A stretch of 64,000 nt of DNA. Origin: Arthrobacter sp. V1I9. GTDB taxonomy: Bacteria > Actinomycetota > Actinomycetes > Actinomycetales > Micrococcaceae. A program made the translations under genes and the position numbers. Under the pieces are notes generated by a model, which worked only from the letters and a program-made list of their open reading frames with translations, ran no database searches and had not been told where the DNA came from. The DNA is taken from positions 2,666,001 to 2,730,000 of the forward strand of contig NZ_JAUSYU010000001.1 in the NCBI RefSeq assembly GCF_030817075.1, read 5' to 3'. Every line of letters begins with the position of its first letter. Positions within the stretch are counted from its first letter, which is position 1. Below, one piece after another: positions 8,192-17,665 of the stretch.

Positions 8192-9835
8192 AGACGTAAT
8201 GCACCAACCGCCGCTGGTGGCCCGGACCAATTGGACGCCGTGACGCTCGAACAGTTCCTCGCCGCCCTGCCCGCCGAAGTAGCAGTCGTGCACGACGCCG
8301 GAAACGGCCAGGTGCCCCTGCGGTGGGTAGAGCCGAGCGAGTTGGAGGACCCCACCCCCTACCTGCTTGACGGCGAATTTGTCCTCACCGCCGGCATGCC
8401 CTTCCGGGACGGCGGAAACGACGGCGCCGGCCCCCAAGGGGGCCAAAGTGCGGCCCGAGTGGAGGAGTATGTCCGCCGGCTGGTGGAGGCCGGAGTGGCT
8501 GCGCTGGGCTTCGGCCTGCAGCCCTATTACGACGCCGTCCCGGACCACGTGCTGGCAGCCTGCCGGAAGCAGGGACTCACCTTGGTGGAGGTGCCCGCCA
8601 GCGTGCCGTTTGCCGCCCTGGGCCTGGAATTCTCCAAGCTGCTTGAGTCCGGAAACGCCCGGGTTTTCCGGCAACTGGCGGAGACCAACAGGCACCTCAT
8701 GCGGGCAGTGCTTTCGGCCCGGCCGGAGCATGAACTGCTCGCGGCGCTGGCCCAGCGCGTCCCGGCGTGGGCCGTCCTTCTGGGCGCCGACGGCCGCGTT
8801 CGTGCCCGGGCGGGTGCCGCCGTCGACCTTTCCCAACTCCAGCCCCTGCTCAAGAAGCTCCTCAGCGGGGCCGGACCCCGGGTGGAAACAGAAACGCTTG
8901 ATGCCCCGGGCTCGGCGCTGGTCTTCGCCCATCCCCTCCGGAGCAGCAAAGACGCTACCTTGGGCGGGCTGGTGCTCGGCACGGACAAGGCGTTGACTCC
9001 CGCGCAGAACAGTGTGGTTTCTTCTGTGGTGGGCCTCCTGGAACTGCTGGTCCGCCAGCGCACCAGCGGGTCCCTGGCGCCCAGCCAGCTGGCCACCGCC
9101 CTCCTGCTCCATCCCGAAACGCTCGCCGGCGGCAACACCCGGCAGCTGAACGGGCTAAAGGATCTGCTGGCGCAAAGCGTCGCGGGAACACGGTCCGGAC
9201 AGGTCCGCGTGATCCAGGGCATGCGGGCAGCGGTTGCACCCGCCGCAGACGACGGGCCGGTCCGGGAGCTGCTGCAGTGGCGCCGGCTGTTCGACAGCAA
9301 AATGGTGGAGCTGACCGACTACGGCTTCGCGGCCGTGACCCGGCTGAAGGTGGATGACCAGCTGCTGGCCGAAGTGGAGCACCTCGGGTGGCGACTGGTG
9401 GTGGGCGAGCCTACGGAGCTGTCGGGCCTGCCGGAGACCTACCGGCGTGCCTCCTCGCTCCGGCCCCGGGTATCGGCGACGGGCAAAAGCGCCCGCGTCG
9501 AGGAGATGACCTGGTCCGTGACCGGCCTGCTCGGCAGGGAGGCCGGCAGCATGCTGGCGGCCAGGATCCTGGCGCCGGTCCTCGAGCTGGAGCCCGAACG
9601 CCGTGACGCCCAGCTCCGGGTTCTCCGGTCCTGGCTGGCGGCAAACGGAAGCTGGGACGCCACGGCCAAGGAGCTGGACCTGCACCGGAACAGCGTGCGG
9701 CGACAAATCAACGCCATCGCGGAAGTGTTGGACATCGACTTGGGCCAGGCCCAGTCACGGGCAGAGTTGTGGATTGCGCTGCAGTACGTGGATGGGCCGG
9801 TAACGGAAAACTCTCAGTCGCCCCAGGAACGATAG
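8189..9835 (+). CDS. PucR family transcriptional regulator
   Basis: A 548-residue regulator. The N-terminal PucR-like domain spans about residues 15-150 (VAVVHDAGNGQVPLRWVEPS... YLLDGEFVLTAGM). The C-terminal HTH_30 domain has SWDATAKELDLHRNSVRRQI near residues 490-515, the typical helix-turn-helix of CdaR/PucR proteins. Family members respond to purines, sugars, amino acids or other catabolites. It is divergent from the permease-oxidase operon across about 107 bp and converges on a nitrilase-family gene with a 22-nt overlap. It is therefore the obvious local regulator of an amine or amino-acid catabolic unit. Confidence 0.9.
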   Translation: MRRNAPTAAGGPDQLDAVTLEQFLAALPAEVAVVHDAGNGQVPLRWVEPSELEDPTPYLLDGEFVLTAGMPFRDGGNDGAGPQGGQSAARVEEYVRRLVEAGVAALGFGLQPYYDAVPDHVLAACRKQGLTLVEVPASVPFAALGLEFSKLLESGNARVFRQLAETNRHLMRAVLSARPEHELLAALAQRVPAWAVLLGADGRVRARAGAAVDLSQLQPLLKKLLSGAGPRVETETLDAPGSALVFAHPLRSSKDATLGGLVLGTDKALTPAQNSVVSSVVGLLELLVRQRTSGSLAPSQLATALLLHPETLAGGNTRQLNGLKDLLAQSVAGTRSGQVRVIQGMRAAVAPAADDGPVRELLQWRRLFDSKMVELTDYGFAAVTRLKVDDQLLAEVEHLGWRLVVGEPTELSGLPETYRRASSLRPRVSATGKSARVEEMTWSVTGLLGREAGSMLAARILAPVLELEPERRDAQLRVLRSWLAANGSWDATAKELDLHRNSVRRQINAIAEVLDIDLGQAQSRAELWIALQYVDGPVTENSQSPQER

Positions 9836-10617
9836 AGATCCGGCCGCCGTTCGGCGAGGTACGGCACCTCGCCGCGGGCCTCGGCGGCGGAGTCTTCGTT
9901 TAGCTCCGCGAAAAGGAGCTGCGTTTCCTCACCTGCCGCCGCCAGCAACCTGCCGTCCGGCCCGGCGATGACGCTGCCGCCAAGGAACCTGCAGCCCTCC
10001 TCCACTCCCGAGTGGTTGGCGTAGGCAATGGCCAACTGGCTTTCCAGCGCGCGAGCACGCAGCAAAACCTGCGGAACGTCGTCAAACCCGTGCGCCAGGG
10101 CGGTGGGTACCAGGAGCAGTTCGGCTCCGGCCACGGCTGCGGCACGGACGGCTTCGGGAAACTCGACGTCGTAGCAGATCACCATCGAGGTTGGCACGCC
10201 GTTGAAATCCACGACGGCGGGAGGCTCGGCCGCCGGGCTGAACGCCGCGCGTTCGTCAGGACCAAAGAGGTGCACCTTGGAGTAGCCGAGCAGGCTGTTG
10301 CCTTCGGCATCCAGAAGAGTGGCGCTGATGTGCCACTCCCCCTGCCCGGTGACCTGGGGAAGGCTGTATACGAGGCCCACCTGATGGCGCCGCGCGATGC
10401 CGGCAAGCTTCCTGTGCAGGGCTGGCAGGCGGGCGGGATCCAGTTCCGCCCGGACCCTGCGGGGTGCGTAACCCACGGGAAAGAGTTCGGGTGTCACCAG
10501 GACGCCGGCCCCGGCGGCAGCAGCAGATTCTGCGGCTGCATCGATGGCGGCACAGTTCGCGTCCACATCCATCACAACAGCATTGGCCTGCAGGATTGCC
10601 AGCAACACAGCGGCCAC
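9814..10617 (-). CDS. Carbon-nitrogen hydrolase (nitrilase superfamily amidase)
   Basis: A 267-residue cytosolic hydrolase with the complete Glu-Lys-Cys triad: Glu in TPELFPVGY (about residue 44), Lys in YSKVHLFGPDE (about 112) and Cys in VICYDVEFPE (about 146). The length fits single-domain nitrilase-superfamily amidases rather than true nitrilases. It lies next to an amide-forming type oxidase, so hydrolysis of the resulting aryl- or alkyl-acetamide to the acid is plausible; this link is inferred. Its 3' end overlaps the pucR-like gene by 22 nt on the opposite strand. Confidence 0.88.
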   Translation of the reverse strand: MAAVLLAILQANAVVMDVDANCAAIDAAAESAAAAGAGVLVTPELFPVGYAPRRVRAELDPARLPALHRKLAGIARRHQVGLVYSLPQVTGQGEWHISATLLDAEGNSLLGYSKVHLFGPDERAAFSPAAEPPAVVDFNGVPTSMVICYDVEFPEAVRAAAVAGAELLLVPTALAHGFDDVPQVLLRARALESQLAIAYANHSGVEEGCRFLGGSVIAGPDGRLLAAAGEETQLLFAELNEDSAAEARGEVPYLAERRPDLYRSWGD

Positions 10618-10763
10618 CTTCCGTCGTCGGACCGGCCCTCAAAAGAAGGCCTAGGAACAGACTAGGCACGGTTTAGGCAGGTCCGCGGGGCCCATTTGCA
10701 CCGCTCCGCCCGTCAGTGCGGGCAGATCATCCTGGCTTTTCCCCGACGCTCCTCAGGCGCGTT

Positions 10764-10785
10764 GCGTTAACTTCTTGACTACAAG
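10764..10785 (+). promoter_or_regulatory. Candidate ROK operator upstream of the ROK gene
   Basis: The segment reads GCGTTAA-CTT-CTTGACTACAAG. It shares 17 of 22 positions with 12025-12046 ahead of the ABC transporter genes and contains the inverted repeat TCTTG/CAAGA. It lies 26 nt before the regulator start and includes a TTGACT -35-like hexamer, which fits autorepression. Confidence 0.6.
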
Positions 10786-10811
10786 ACTTCCGATAAGGCA
10801 CTCTTTCAAGC

Positions 10812-12002
10812 ATGCCCGCAACTTCGCGCTCAACGAGGAGCAAGCCCAAAAATCCCGGCTCGCAATCCGCCCTGCGGCAACTGAACCAGCAACGGATTAT
10901 CGAATCGCTGATGGGCGGGCCTTCCACGCAGGCTGAACTGGCCCGGCAGACCGGGCTCTCCACGGCAACGGTCTCCAACATCGTCAGAATAATGCTCGAT
11001 TCAGGGATGGCATCCACGGAGCCCATCACCAGTTCCGGCCGCCGGGCGCTCAACGTCAGGCTCAACAGCAACGGTGCGGTGGCAGTCGGAATCGACTTCG
11101 GCCGGCGCCACCTACGGGTGGTACTGGCCTCGCTGAGCTATCACGTCATTGCCGAGGAATCAGTCACGCTGCCGCTGGGCCACCAGGCTGAGGAAGGCAT
11201 CCAGGCGGCAGTAATCCTGCTTGAGAAACTCCTGCAGGAAAGCGGCATCGCGCGCAGTGCAGTGGTGGGCGCAGGGGCCGGGATCCCCGGGCCGATAGAC
11301 CGGCGCACCGGCACGGTGGCCCAAGGGGCAATCCTTCCGGAGTGGGTGGGCATCAACATCCTCCAGCACCTGGAGGAACGGCTCAAAATCCCCGTTTTTG
11401 TTGACAACGACGCCAATTTGGGCGCCTGGTCCGAGGTGACCTGGGGGCAACACACCGGGGTCAGCAACCTGCTGTTCTTGAAGATTGGATCAGGCATCGG
11501 AGCCGGCCTCATCCTGAACGGGGCACCCTATTACGGCAACGTCGGAATCACTGGCGAAATCGGACACGCCACCATCCATGAACAGGGGCTTGTCTGCCGC
11601 TGCGGCAACCGCGGCTGCCTTGAAACCATCGCGTCCACCACTACCATGATTGAGCTCCTGAGCCGCGGTGAGGACCGGCCGCTCACCCCCGCGGATATCG
11701 TGCGCAAGGCCCTGGCCCGTGACTCGGCAACCCTCCGGGTACTCGATGACGCTGGGCTCGCCGTCGGCCGCGCGCTCGGCAACGTTGCCAACCTGATCAA
11801 CCCTGAAGTCATCGTGGTCGGCGGGCCACTTGCCGGCCTCGGCAACCTCCTTTTGGACCCTATTAAGCGGGGACTGGTGCGGCATGCGGTGCCCGTCATT
11901 GGGGAGACCACCGCGTTGGCCATGTCCTCCCTGGGCGACCGCGCGGAGGCCCTCGGAGCGGCCGCCCTGGTGTTCCAACACGCCGGAATCAGGAAGACCT
12001 AG
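10812..12002 (+). CDS. ROK family transcriptional repressor
   Basis: A 396-residue NagC/XylR-type regulator. An N-terminal winged helix-turn-helix (about residues 30-75, STQAELARQTGLSTATVSNI) is followed by a sugar-kinase-like ROK domain with VGIDFGRRH, GIPGPIDR, FVDNDANLGAWSE and the zinc motif CRCGNRGCLE. ROK repressors bind a sugar and release operators of nearby uptake genes. The ABC importer begins 131 bp downstream on the same strand and its promoter shares an operator-like box with this gene, so it most likely controls monosaccharide uptake and its own synthesis. Confidence 0.92.
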   Translation: MPATSRSTRSKPKNPGSQSALRQLNQQRIIESLMGGPSTQAELARQTGLSTATVSNIVRIMLDSGMASTEPITSSGRRALNVRLNSNGAVAVGIDFGRRHLRVVLASLSYHVIAEESVTLPLGHQAEEGIQAAVILLEKLLQESGIARSAVVGAGAGIPGPIDRRTGTVAQGAILPEWVGINILQHLEERLKIPVFVDNDANLGAWSEVTWGQHTGVSNLLFLKIGSGIGAGLILNGAPYYGNVGITGEIGHATIHEQGLVCRCGNRGCLETIASTTTMIELLSRGEDRPLTPADIVRKALARDSATLRVLDDAGLAVGRALGNVANLINPEVIVVGGPLAGLGNLLLDPIKRGLVRHAVPVIGETTALAMSSLGDRAEALGAAALVFQHAGIRKT

Positions 12003-12024
12003 ACCGTTTTGTTATCCGGGATAT

Positions 12025-12046
12025 GCGTTAAAGACTTGACGACAAC
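12025..12046 (+). promoter_or_regulatory. Candidate ROK operator and -35 region of the sugar ABC operon
   Basis: GCGTTAA-AGA-CTTGACGACAAC matches the box at 10764-10785 at 17 of 22 positions. A TTGACG hexamer at 12036-12041 can serve as -35. Repressor binding here would block the ABC operon. Confidence 0.6.
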
Positions 12047-12133
12047 CGGCGTGATCCAGTTTACTTTCTCATCAGACGGCCCTGCGCTTTGCCGGCCGGA
12101 CAAAGAAGTCATTGCATTGGAGGGTTAGGGCAC

Positions 12134-13690
12134 ATGACGTCCCAGACCACGCAAACCGACCCGATCATCCTCGAGATGCGGTCCATCACCAAGGAATTCC
12201 CCGGCGTTAAAGCGTTGGCCGATGTGAACCTGCGGGTGAAGGCCGGCGAGATCCACGCCATCTGCGGCGAGAACGGCGCCGGCAAGTCCACCCTGATGAA
12301 GGTCCTCTCAGGTGTTTACCCCTACGGCAGCTACGACGGCGACATCGTCTACCAGAACCAGGTCCAGCAGTTCCGCGACATCCGGGCCAGCGAACACGCC
12401 GGCATCGTGATCATCCACCAGGAACTCGCGCTGATCCCGGAACTGTCCATCATGGAGAACATCTTCTTGGGCAACGAGCCAACAAAGCGCGGCGTCATCA
12501 ACTGGGCCGAGGCCCGGCTGCGCTCCCTGGACCTGTTGGCCCGCGTCGGCCTGCGCGAGGATCCGGACACTCCCATCAAAGAAATCGGCGTCGGCAAGCA
12601 GCAGCTCGTGGAAATCGCGAAGGCCCTGAACAAGTCCGTAAAGATCCTCATCCTGGACGAGCCCACGGCCGCGCTGAATGAGTCCGATTCCCAGCACCTG
12701 CTGGACCTGATGCTTGGCCTGAAGGCGAAGGGCATTACCAGCATCATCATTTCGCACAAGCTCAACGAAATTGAACAAATCGCCGATTCCATCACCATCA
12801 TCCGCGACGGCAAGTCGATCGAGACGCTGGATGTCAAAGCGGACGGCGTGGACGAGGACCGCATCATCAAAGGGATGGTGGGCCGCACCCTCGAATCGCG
12901 TTTCCCGGACCACACTCCGAAAATCGGCGAGGTGTTCTTCGAAGTCAAGGACTGGACCGTGGGCCACCCCAACGTCCAGGACCGGCTGGTTTGCAAAAAC
13001 TCGAACTTCTTCGTCCGCCGCGGTGAAATTGTAGGATTCGCCGGGCTCATGGGCGCCGGCCGCACCGAGCTTGCCCGGTCCGTATTTGGCCGGTCCTACG
13101 GCAAGTTCATCAGCGGCCAGATCTACAAGGACGGCAAGCAGGTGACCCTCAAGTCCGTCCGGCAGGCCATTGATGCCGGACTGGGATACGTCACCGAGGA
13201 CCGCAAGTCACTGGGACTGAACCTGCTCGATGACATCAAAACCACCACGGTGGCCGCCAACCTGCGGAAGATCAGCCACAACTCGGTGGTGGACCCCAAC
13301 CAGGAATTCACCGTAGCGGAGCAGTACCGCAAGTCGTTGCGGACCAAGACCCCGTCGGTGGAGGAGGGCGTGGCCAAACTGTCCGGCGGAAATCAGCAGA
13401 AAGTAGTCCTGGCCAAGTGGATGTTCACGGACCCGGACCTGCTGATCCTGGATGAACCGACCCGCGGCATTGACGTCGGAGCCAAGTACGAGATTTACGG
13501 CATCATCCAGCAACTGGCCAACCAGGGGAAGGGTGTCATCGTCATTTCCTCGGAGCTGCCCGAACTCCTGGGCCTTTCAGACCGTATCTACACGATTTTC
13601 GAAGGCGCCATCACCGGTGTCCTGGACAAAGAAGAGGCCAGCCAGGAAAGCCTGATGAAACTGATGACCTCCGCCCGCAAAGCCGCCTGA
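12134..13690 (+). CDS. mmsA: Multiple monosaccharide ABC transporter, ATP-binding protein
   Basis: About 518 residues with two fused ABC domains, as in sugar-importer ATPases of the GguA/MmsA/XylG group. The first domain has Walker [10 protein letters not shown] and Walker [12 protein letters not shown]; the second has the LSGGNQQKV signature and [12 protein letters not shown], while its Walker A is degenerate ([11 protein letters not shown]), as is usual in this family. The start is the ATG at 12134 with GGAGGG upstream; an in-frame ATG at 12089 lacks a site. It powers import by the permease and lipoprotein encoded immediately downstream. Confidence 0.93.
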   Translation: MTSQTTQTDPIILEMRSITKEFPGVKALADVNLRVKAGEIHAICGENGAGKSTLMKVLSGVYPYGSYDGDIVYQNQVQQFRDIRASEHAGIVIIHQELALIPELSIMENIFLGNEPTKRGVINWAEARLRSLDLLARVGLREDPDTPIKEIGVGKQQLVEIAKALNKSVKILILDEPTAALNESDSQHLLDLMLGLKAKGITSIIISHKLNEIEQIADSITIIRDGKSIETLDVKADGVDEDRIIKGMVGRTLESRFPDHTPKIGEVFFEVKDWTVGHPNVQDRLVCKNSNFFVRRGEIVGFAGLMGAGRTELARSVFGRSYGKFISGQIYKDGKQVTLKSVRQAIDAGLGYVTEDRKSLGLNLLDDIKTTTVAANLRKISHNSVVDPNQEFTVAEQYRKSLRTKTPSVEEGVAKLSGGNQQKVVLAKWMFTDPDLLILDEPTRGIDVGAKYEIYGIIQQLANQGKGVIVISSELPELLGLSDRIYTIFEGAITGVLDKEEASQESLMKLMTSARKAA

Positions 13691-13734
13691 CCCCTGGACC
13701 ACCCCAGAACCTTCCGGACACAAGGACTCACACA

Positions 13735-15023
13735 ATGAACGCCCTCAAGAAGCTCTTTGGCGAAAATACCCGCCAATTCGGCATGATCTTCGCCCTGGTG
13801 GCCCTGATCGTCTTCTTCCAAATCGCCACCGACGGCCGCACCCTCACCCCCGGCAACGTCATCAACCTCTTCAACGGCAACTCCTACATCCTGATCCTGG
13901 CGATCGGCATGGTGCTGGTGATCATCGCAGGGCACATCGACCTCTCCGTCGGTTCAGTTGCCGCCTTCGTGGGAGTCACCGTGGCCCTCGCCATCCGTGA
14001 CTGGGGAATCCCGTGGTACGCGCCGGCGTGCTCCTGGGCCTGGTGCTCGGCGTGGTGATCGGCGCCTGGCAGGGCTGGTGGACAGCGTACGTGGGCATAC
14101 CCGCCTTTATCGTTACCCTCGCCGGCATGCTCCTGTTCCGCGGCTTCAACCAGTTCGTGGGCAAGTCCAACACCATTCCGGTGCCCGCCGATTTCCAGTT
14201 CCTCGGATCGGGCTACCTTCCCGAGGTTGGCCCCGACACCGGCTTCAACAACCTCACGCTGCTGCTGGGCATCGCCGCCGCGGCCTTCGTAGTGTGGGGC
14301 GAACTGCGCTCCCGGGCCCGCGCCAAGGCTCTTGGCGCTGAAGTTCCGGAAATGTGGGTCACCGTGCTGAAGCTGGTCCTAATCTGCGGCGCCATCCTCT
14401 ACGCCACGTACCTGTTTGCCACCGGCCGTCCCGGTACTTCCTTCCCCATCCCCGGCCTGATCCTCGCGGTCCTGGTCCTGCTGTACGGCTTTGTCGCCTC
14501 CCGCACCATCCTGGGCCGGCACGTCTACGCAGTGGGCGGCAACCGTCACGCGGCCGAACTGTCCGGTGTCCAGTCCAAGAAGGTCAACTTCCTGGTCATG
14601 ATGAACATGTCCATCCTTGCCGGCCTGGCAGGCATGATCTTCGTCGGACGCTCCACCGCCTCGGGCCCGTTCGACGGCGTGGGCTGGGAACTGGACGCCA
14701 TCGCCGCTGTCTTCATCGGCGGCGCTGCGGTTACGGGCGGCGTGGGCACCGTCGTCGGCTCCATCATTGGTGGCCTGGTGATGGCAGTGCTGAACAACGG
14801 CCTGCAGCTCCTCGGCGTCGGTGCCGACCTCACCCAGATCATCAAGGGTTTGGTGCTCCTGATCGCCGTCGCCTTCGACGTCTACAACAAGAGCCAGGGC
14901 AAGAAGTCGATCATCGGCCTGCTGACACAAAACTTCAGCCGGCCCTCCGGCGGCGGACCCAGCAACCCCCTCCAGCCCGACGAAACCACCTCCACCAAGG
15001 AAGCGATCGCCAGGGAAGCCTGA
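13735..15023 (+). pseudogene. mmsB: Multiple monosaccharide ABC transporter permease, frameshifted
   Basis: The first 95 codons (MNALKKLFGENTRQFG... to GIPWY, in the frame starting at 13735) and the remainder (AGVLLGLVLGVVIGAWQGWW... to 15023, one frame back) together make a complete GguB/MmsB permease of about 429 residues. The membrane segments include IAGHIDLSVGSVAAF, GIPAFIVTLAGMLLFRG and the C-terminal AAVTGGVGTVVGS. The two halves are joined by a one-base deficit near 14018-14026 in TACGCGCCGGCG. The first frame otherwise stops at 14058. No other damage is visible, so sequencing error is at least as likely as a real lesion; if real, this importer is disabled. Confidence 0.85.
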
Positions 15024-15073
15024 GCTTTGCAGCCTGAATAGAGTTACACCACCACAAGGAAAGAGAACCAACA

Positions 15074-16171
15074 ATGCGAATGTTTGGTAAAGCAGGAAAG
15101 GCCGCAGCGGTTGCTGCCATCGCAGCACTGGCGCTGACGGGCTGCGGCCGGTCGGAGCCCAGCACGGGCGGCGGAACCGAAGGCGCAGGAGGGTTCGAAC
15201 AGAACTCCTCCATCGGCGTCGCACTTCCGCAGAAAACCAGCGAGAACTGGGTCCTGGCGGAGAAGCTGTTCAACGACGGCCTCAACGGGGCAGGGTTCAA
15301 GGCTGATGTGCAGTTCGCCAACGGCGGCGTGTCCGAGCAGCAGAACCAGATCAGCGCCATGGTCACCAAGGGCGCCAAGGTGATCATCGTCGGTGCCATC
15401 GACGGCTCGCAGCTGGGAACCCAGCTCCAGCAGGCCAAGGACGCCGGCGCCACCATCATCGCCTACGACCGTCTGCTCCTGAACACCCAGAACGTGGACT
15501 ACTACGTGGCCTACGACAACTTCAAGGTGGGCGAGCTCCAGGGCCAGGCACTGCTCGAAGGCCTGCAGGCCAAGAAGGCAAGCGGCCCGTACAACATCGA
15601 ACTGTTCGCAGGCTCCCCCGACGATGCCAACGCCAAGGTCTTCTTCGACGGCGCCATGAGCGTCCTGCAGCCGAAGATCGACGACGGCACGCTCAAGGTA
15701 GTGTCCGGACAGACCAAGTTCGAACAGGCCGTGACGCAGGGCTGGAAGGCTGAAAACGCCCAGCGCCGCGCCGACACCCTGCTCACCGGCAGCTACACCA
15801 GCCAGTCCCTGGACGGCGTCCTCTCCCCCAACGACACTCTTGCCCGCGCTGTCCTGACCTCCGTCAAGGGCGCTGGCAAGCCCACCCCGGTAATCACGGG
15901 CCAGGACTCCGAGGTTGAGTCGGTCAAGTCGATCATGGCCGGCGAGCAGTACTCCACCATCAACAAGGACACCCGCAAGCTCGTTGAGCACGCCATCACC
16001 ATGGTGAAGGATCTCCAGGCCGGCAAGGAACTGGAAATCAACGACAAGGACTCCTACAACAACGGCGTCAAGACGGTCCCGGCCTACCTGCTGGAGCCGG
16101 TTATCGTCACTGCTAAAAACGTGAAGACGGCCTACGTGGACGATCCGGTACTCGGACCGATCACCAAGTAA
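15074..16171 (+). CDS. chvE: Multiple monosaccharide ABC transporter, substrate-binding lipoprotein
   Basis: A 365-residue periplasmic-binding protein of the ChvE/type 1 sugar family. It has a lipoprotein signal peptide ending in the lipobox LTGC (Cys at about residue 24), so it is anchored outside the membrane. The body carries typical sugar-binding features: AKVIIVGAIDGSQL, DAGATIIAYDRLL, SPDDANAKVFFDGAM. An AGGAAAGAG ribosome-binding site precedes the ATG at 15074. It ends the operon and an intrinsic terminator follows. Likely ligands are several aldoses such as xylose, arabinose, galactose or glucose. Confidence 0.93.
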   Translation: MRMFGKAGKAAAVAAIAALALTGCGRSEPSTGGGTEGAGGFEQNSSIGVALPQKTSENWVLAEKLFNDGLNGAGFKADVQFANGGVSEQQNQISAMVTKGAKVIIVGAIDGSQLGTQLQQAKDAGATIIAYDRLLLNTQNVDYYVAYDNFKVGELQGQALLEGLQAKKASGPYNIELFAGSPDDANAKVFFDGAMSVLQPKIDDGTLKVVSGQTKFEQAVTQGWKAENAQRRADTLLTGSYTSQSLDGVLSPNDTLARAVLTSVKGAGKPTPVITGQDSEVESVKSIMAGEQYSTINKDTRKLVEHAITMVKDLQAGKELEINDKDSYNNGVKTVPAYLLEPVIVTAKNVKTAYVDDPVLGPITK

Positions 16172-16188
16172 GCAATCTGGTCACCGAA

Positions 16189-16223
16189 AAGCCCGGTCCC
16201 GCATTCTGCGGGGCCGGGCTTTT
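16189..16223 (+). terminator. Rho-independent terminator of the sugar ABC operon
   Basis: AAGCCCGGTCCCGC and GCGGGGCCGGGCTT form a strong stem with a short loop, and the transcript continues into UUUU. It closes the operon right after the binding-protein gene. Confidence 0.9.
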
Positions 16224-16290
16224 TGGTAAACCGGATAAGTAGGCGGGACGGGTGAGGTCCAGGGTCCAGCAGCGCCGCCCTCCCCCAGAT

Positions 16291-16396
16291 GCTCTCGCAG
16301 TTCCTGCAGGTCAAATCCAAACGCTCTCGCAGTTCCTGCAGGTCAAATCCAAACGCTCTCGCAGTTCCTGCAGGTCAAATCCAAACGCTCTCGCAG
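16291..16396. repeat. 32-bp tandem repeat, three full copies plus 10 bp
   Basis: Identical 32-bp units run at 16291-16322, 16323-16354 and 16355-16386, followed by the first 10 bases of a fourth unit. Each begins GCTCTCGCAG and contains the PstI-like palindrome CTGCAG. They are contiguous with no spacers and end 12 bp before the next gene. Confidence 0.97.
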
Positions 16397-16408
16397 CACA
16401 GTGAGAAG

Positions 16409-17512
16409 ATGGGCACCATGAGTGCGCCTATCGCCAAGCCATGGTTGTCCAGCCAGCCCGACCAGGATCCACGTTCCGCCACGGGAGATCCCCTCCGCTG
16501 GGGCGTCATTGCCACCGGCGGAATTGCCCGCTCCGTGTCCCAGGACCTGGCTATGCTGGCCGATGCAGAGCTGTATGCCGTCAGCTCCCGGGGGCAGGAG
16601 ACAGCTGACAACTTCGCCGCCACGTATGGGTTCGGTCGGGCATACGGGGACGACGGCGGAATTCGCGGCTATGAGCGGTTACTCGCCGATGATGCGGTGG
16701 ACGTGGTTTACGTGGCGACGCCGCATGCCCAGCACCATGAAGTTGTGCTGGCCGCGCTCAACGCCGGCAAACACGTCCTGTGCGAGAAGGCATTCACCGT
16801 CAACGCCAGGGAAGCCTCCGAGCTCATCGATCTTGCCCGGTCCCGGAATCTTTTCCTCATGGAGGCCGTCTGGAGCCGGTTCCTGCCGGGCATGCAGCGG
16901 GCCTTCGAAATTGCGGCCTCCGGTGAGATCGGGGACATTCACTGGGTGACGGCCGACCTTGGCTTCCCCGCCCCCTACTCACCCACCGCCAGGCTTTGGG
17001 CCAGGCAGGACGGCGGTGGCGCCCTGCTCGACCTTTCGGTTTATCCGCTGCTCTGGGCGCTGGGGACCCTTGGCTTTCCCCAGACAGTCAGCGCCACGGG
17101 AGATATAAATGACGACGGCGTTGACGCCCAGAATGCCCTGACCCTCGGCTACAACCACGGCGCGCAGGCCCAGCTGACCTCGTCGCTGCTGGCACATGGC
17201 CCGCGCACAGCCACGGTCGCCGGCAGCAAAGGCTTCCTGCAGAGCATCGGATCCATCAACAACCCGCAGGACCTGGTTATTGGAACAGGGCGGGAAGAAC
17301 GCCGGGTCGAAAAATTCGACGCCGTAGGGCGCGGGTACACCTACGAACTGCGCGAGGTGACGCGGTGTATCCAGCAGGGCCTCATTGAAAGCCCGGTGAT
17401 GCCACTGGAGGACACATTGAACACGATGCGCCTTTTCGATGGAGTGCGTGCCCAACTGGGAGTCAGCTACCCGAACGATGAACGGCAAGCCACAAAGGTG
17501 ACACAGCCGTAA
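16409..17512 (+). CDS. Gfo/Idh/MocA family oxidoreductase
   Basis: About 367 residues with an N-terminal NAD(P)-binding Rossmann domain (WGVIATGGIA) and the family signature EKAFTVNAREA, in which the EK(P/A) lysine is catalytic. The C-terminal beta-sheet domain has the GGGALLDLSVYPL segment. Members oxidise or reduce sugar or inositol hydroxyls. Start choice is between ATG 16409 and ATG 16418; neither has a strong Shine-Dalgarno site. The reading frame extends upstream into the tandem repeats but that part is not family-like. It probably acts on a sugar imported by the preceding ABC system, though a terminator separates them. Confidence 0.88.
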   Translation: MGTMSAPIAKPWLSSQPDQDPRSATGDPLRWGVIATGGIARSVSQDLAMLADAELYAVSSRGQETADNFAATYGFGRAYGDDGGIRGYERLLADDAVDVVYVATPHAQHHEVVLAALNAGKHVLCEKAFTVNAREASELIDLARSRNLFLMEAVWSRFLPGMQRAFEIAASGEIGDIHWVTADLGFPAPYSPTARLWARQDGGGALLDLSVYPLLWALGTLGFPQTVSATGDINDDGVDAQNALTLGYNHGAQAQLTSSLLAHGPRTATVAGSKGFLQSIGSINNPQDLVIGTGREERRVEKFDAVGRGYTYELREVTRCIQQGLIESPVMPLEDTLNTMRLFDGVRAQLGVSYPNDERQATKVTQP

Positions 17513-17665
17513 AGGACGGCAGTACAAATTCAAAGCCGCTGTCACGCCCATGAAGAAAAGCAGCCTCACTTTGTCGATTTGTTTTAGTGGGTTCTGGACT
17601 TTCTGCAATATTTGGTTTTAGGCTTTGGGCATCCGTCGAATGCAACGGTACTGGGGGTGGTACGC

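Noticed and set aside
16291..16396. CRISPR-like array
   Set aside because: The repeats are directly contiguous with no spacers and there are no cas genes; it is a plain tandem repeat.
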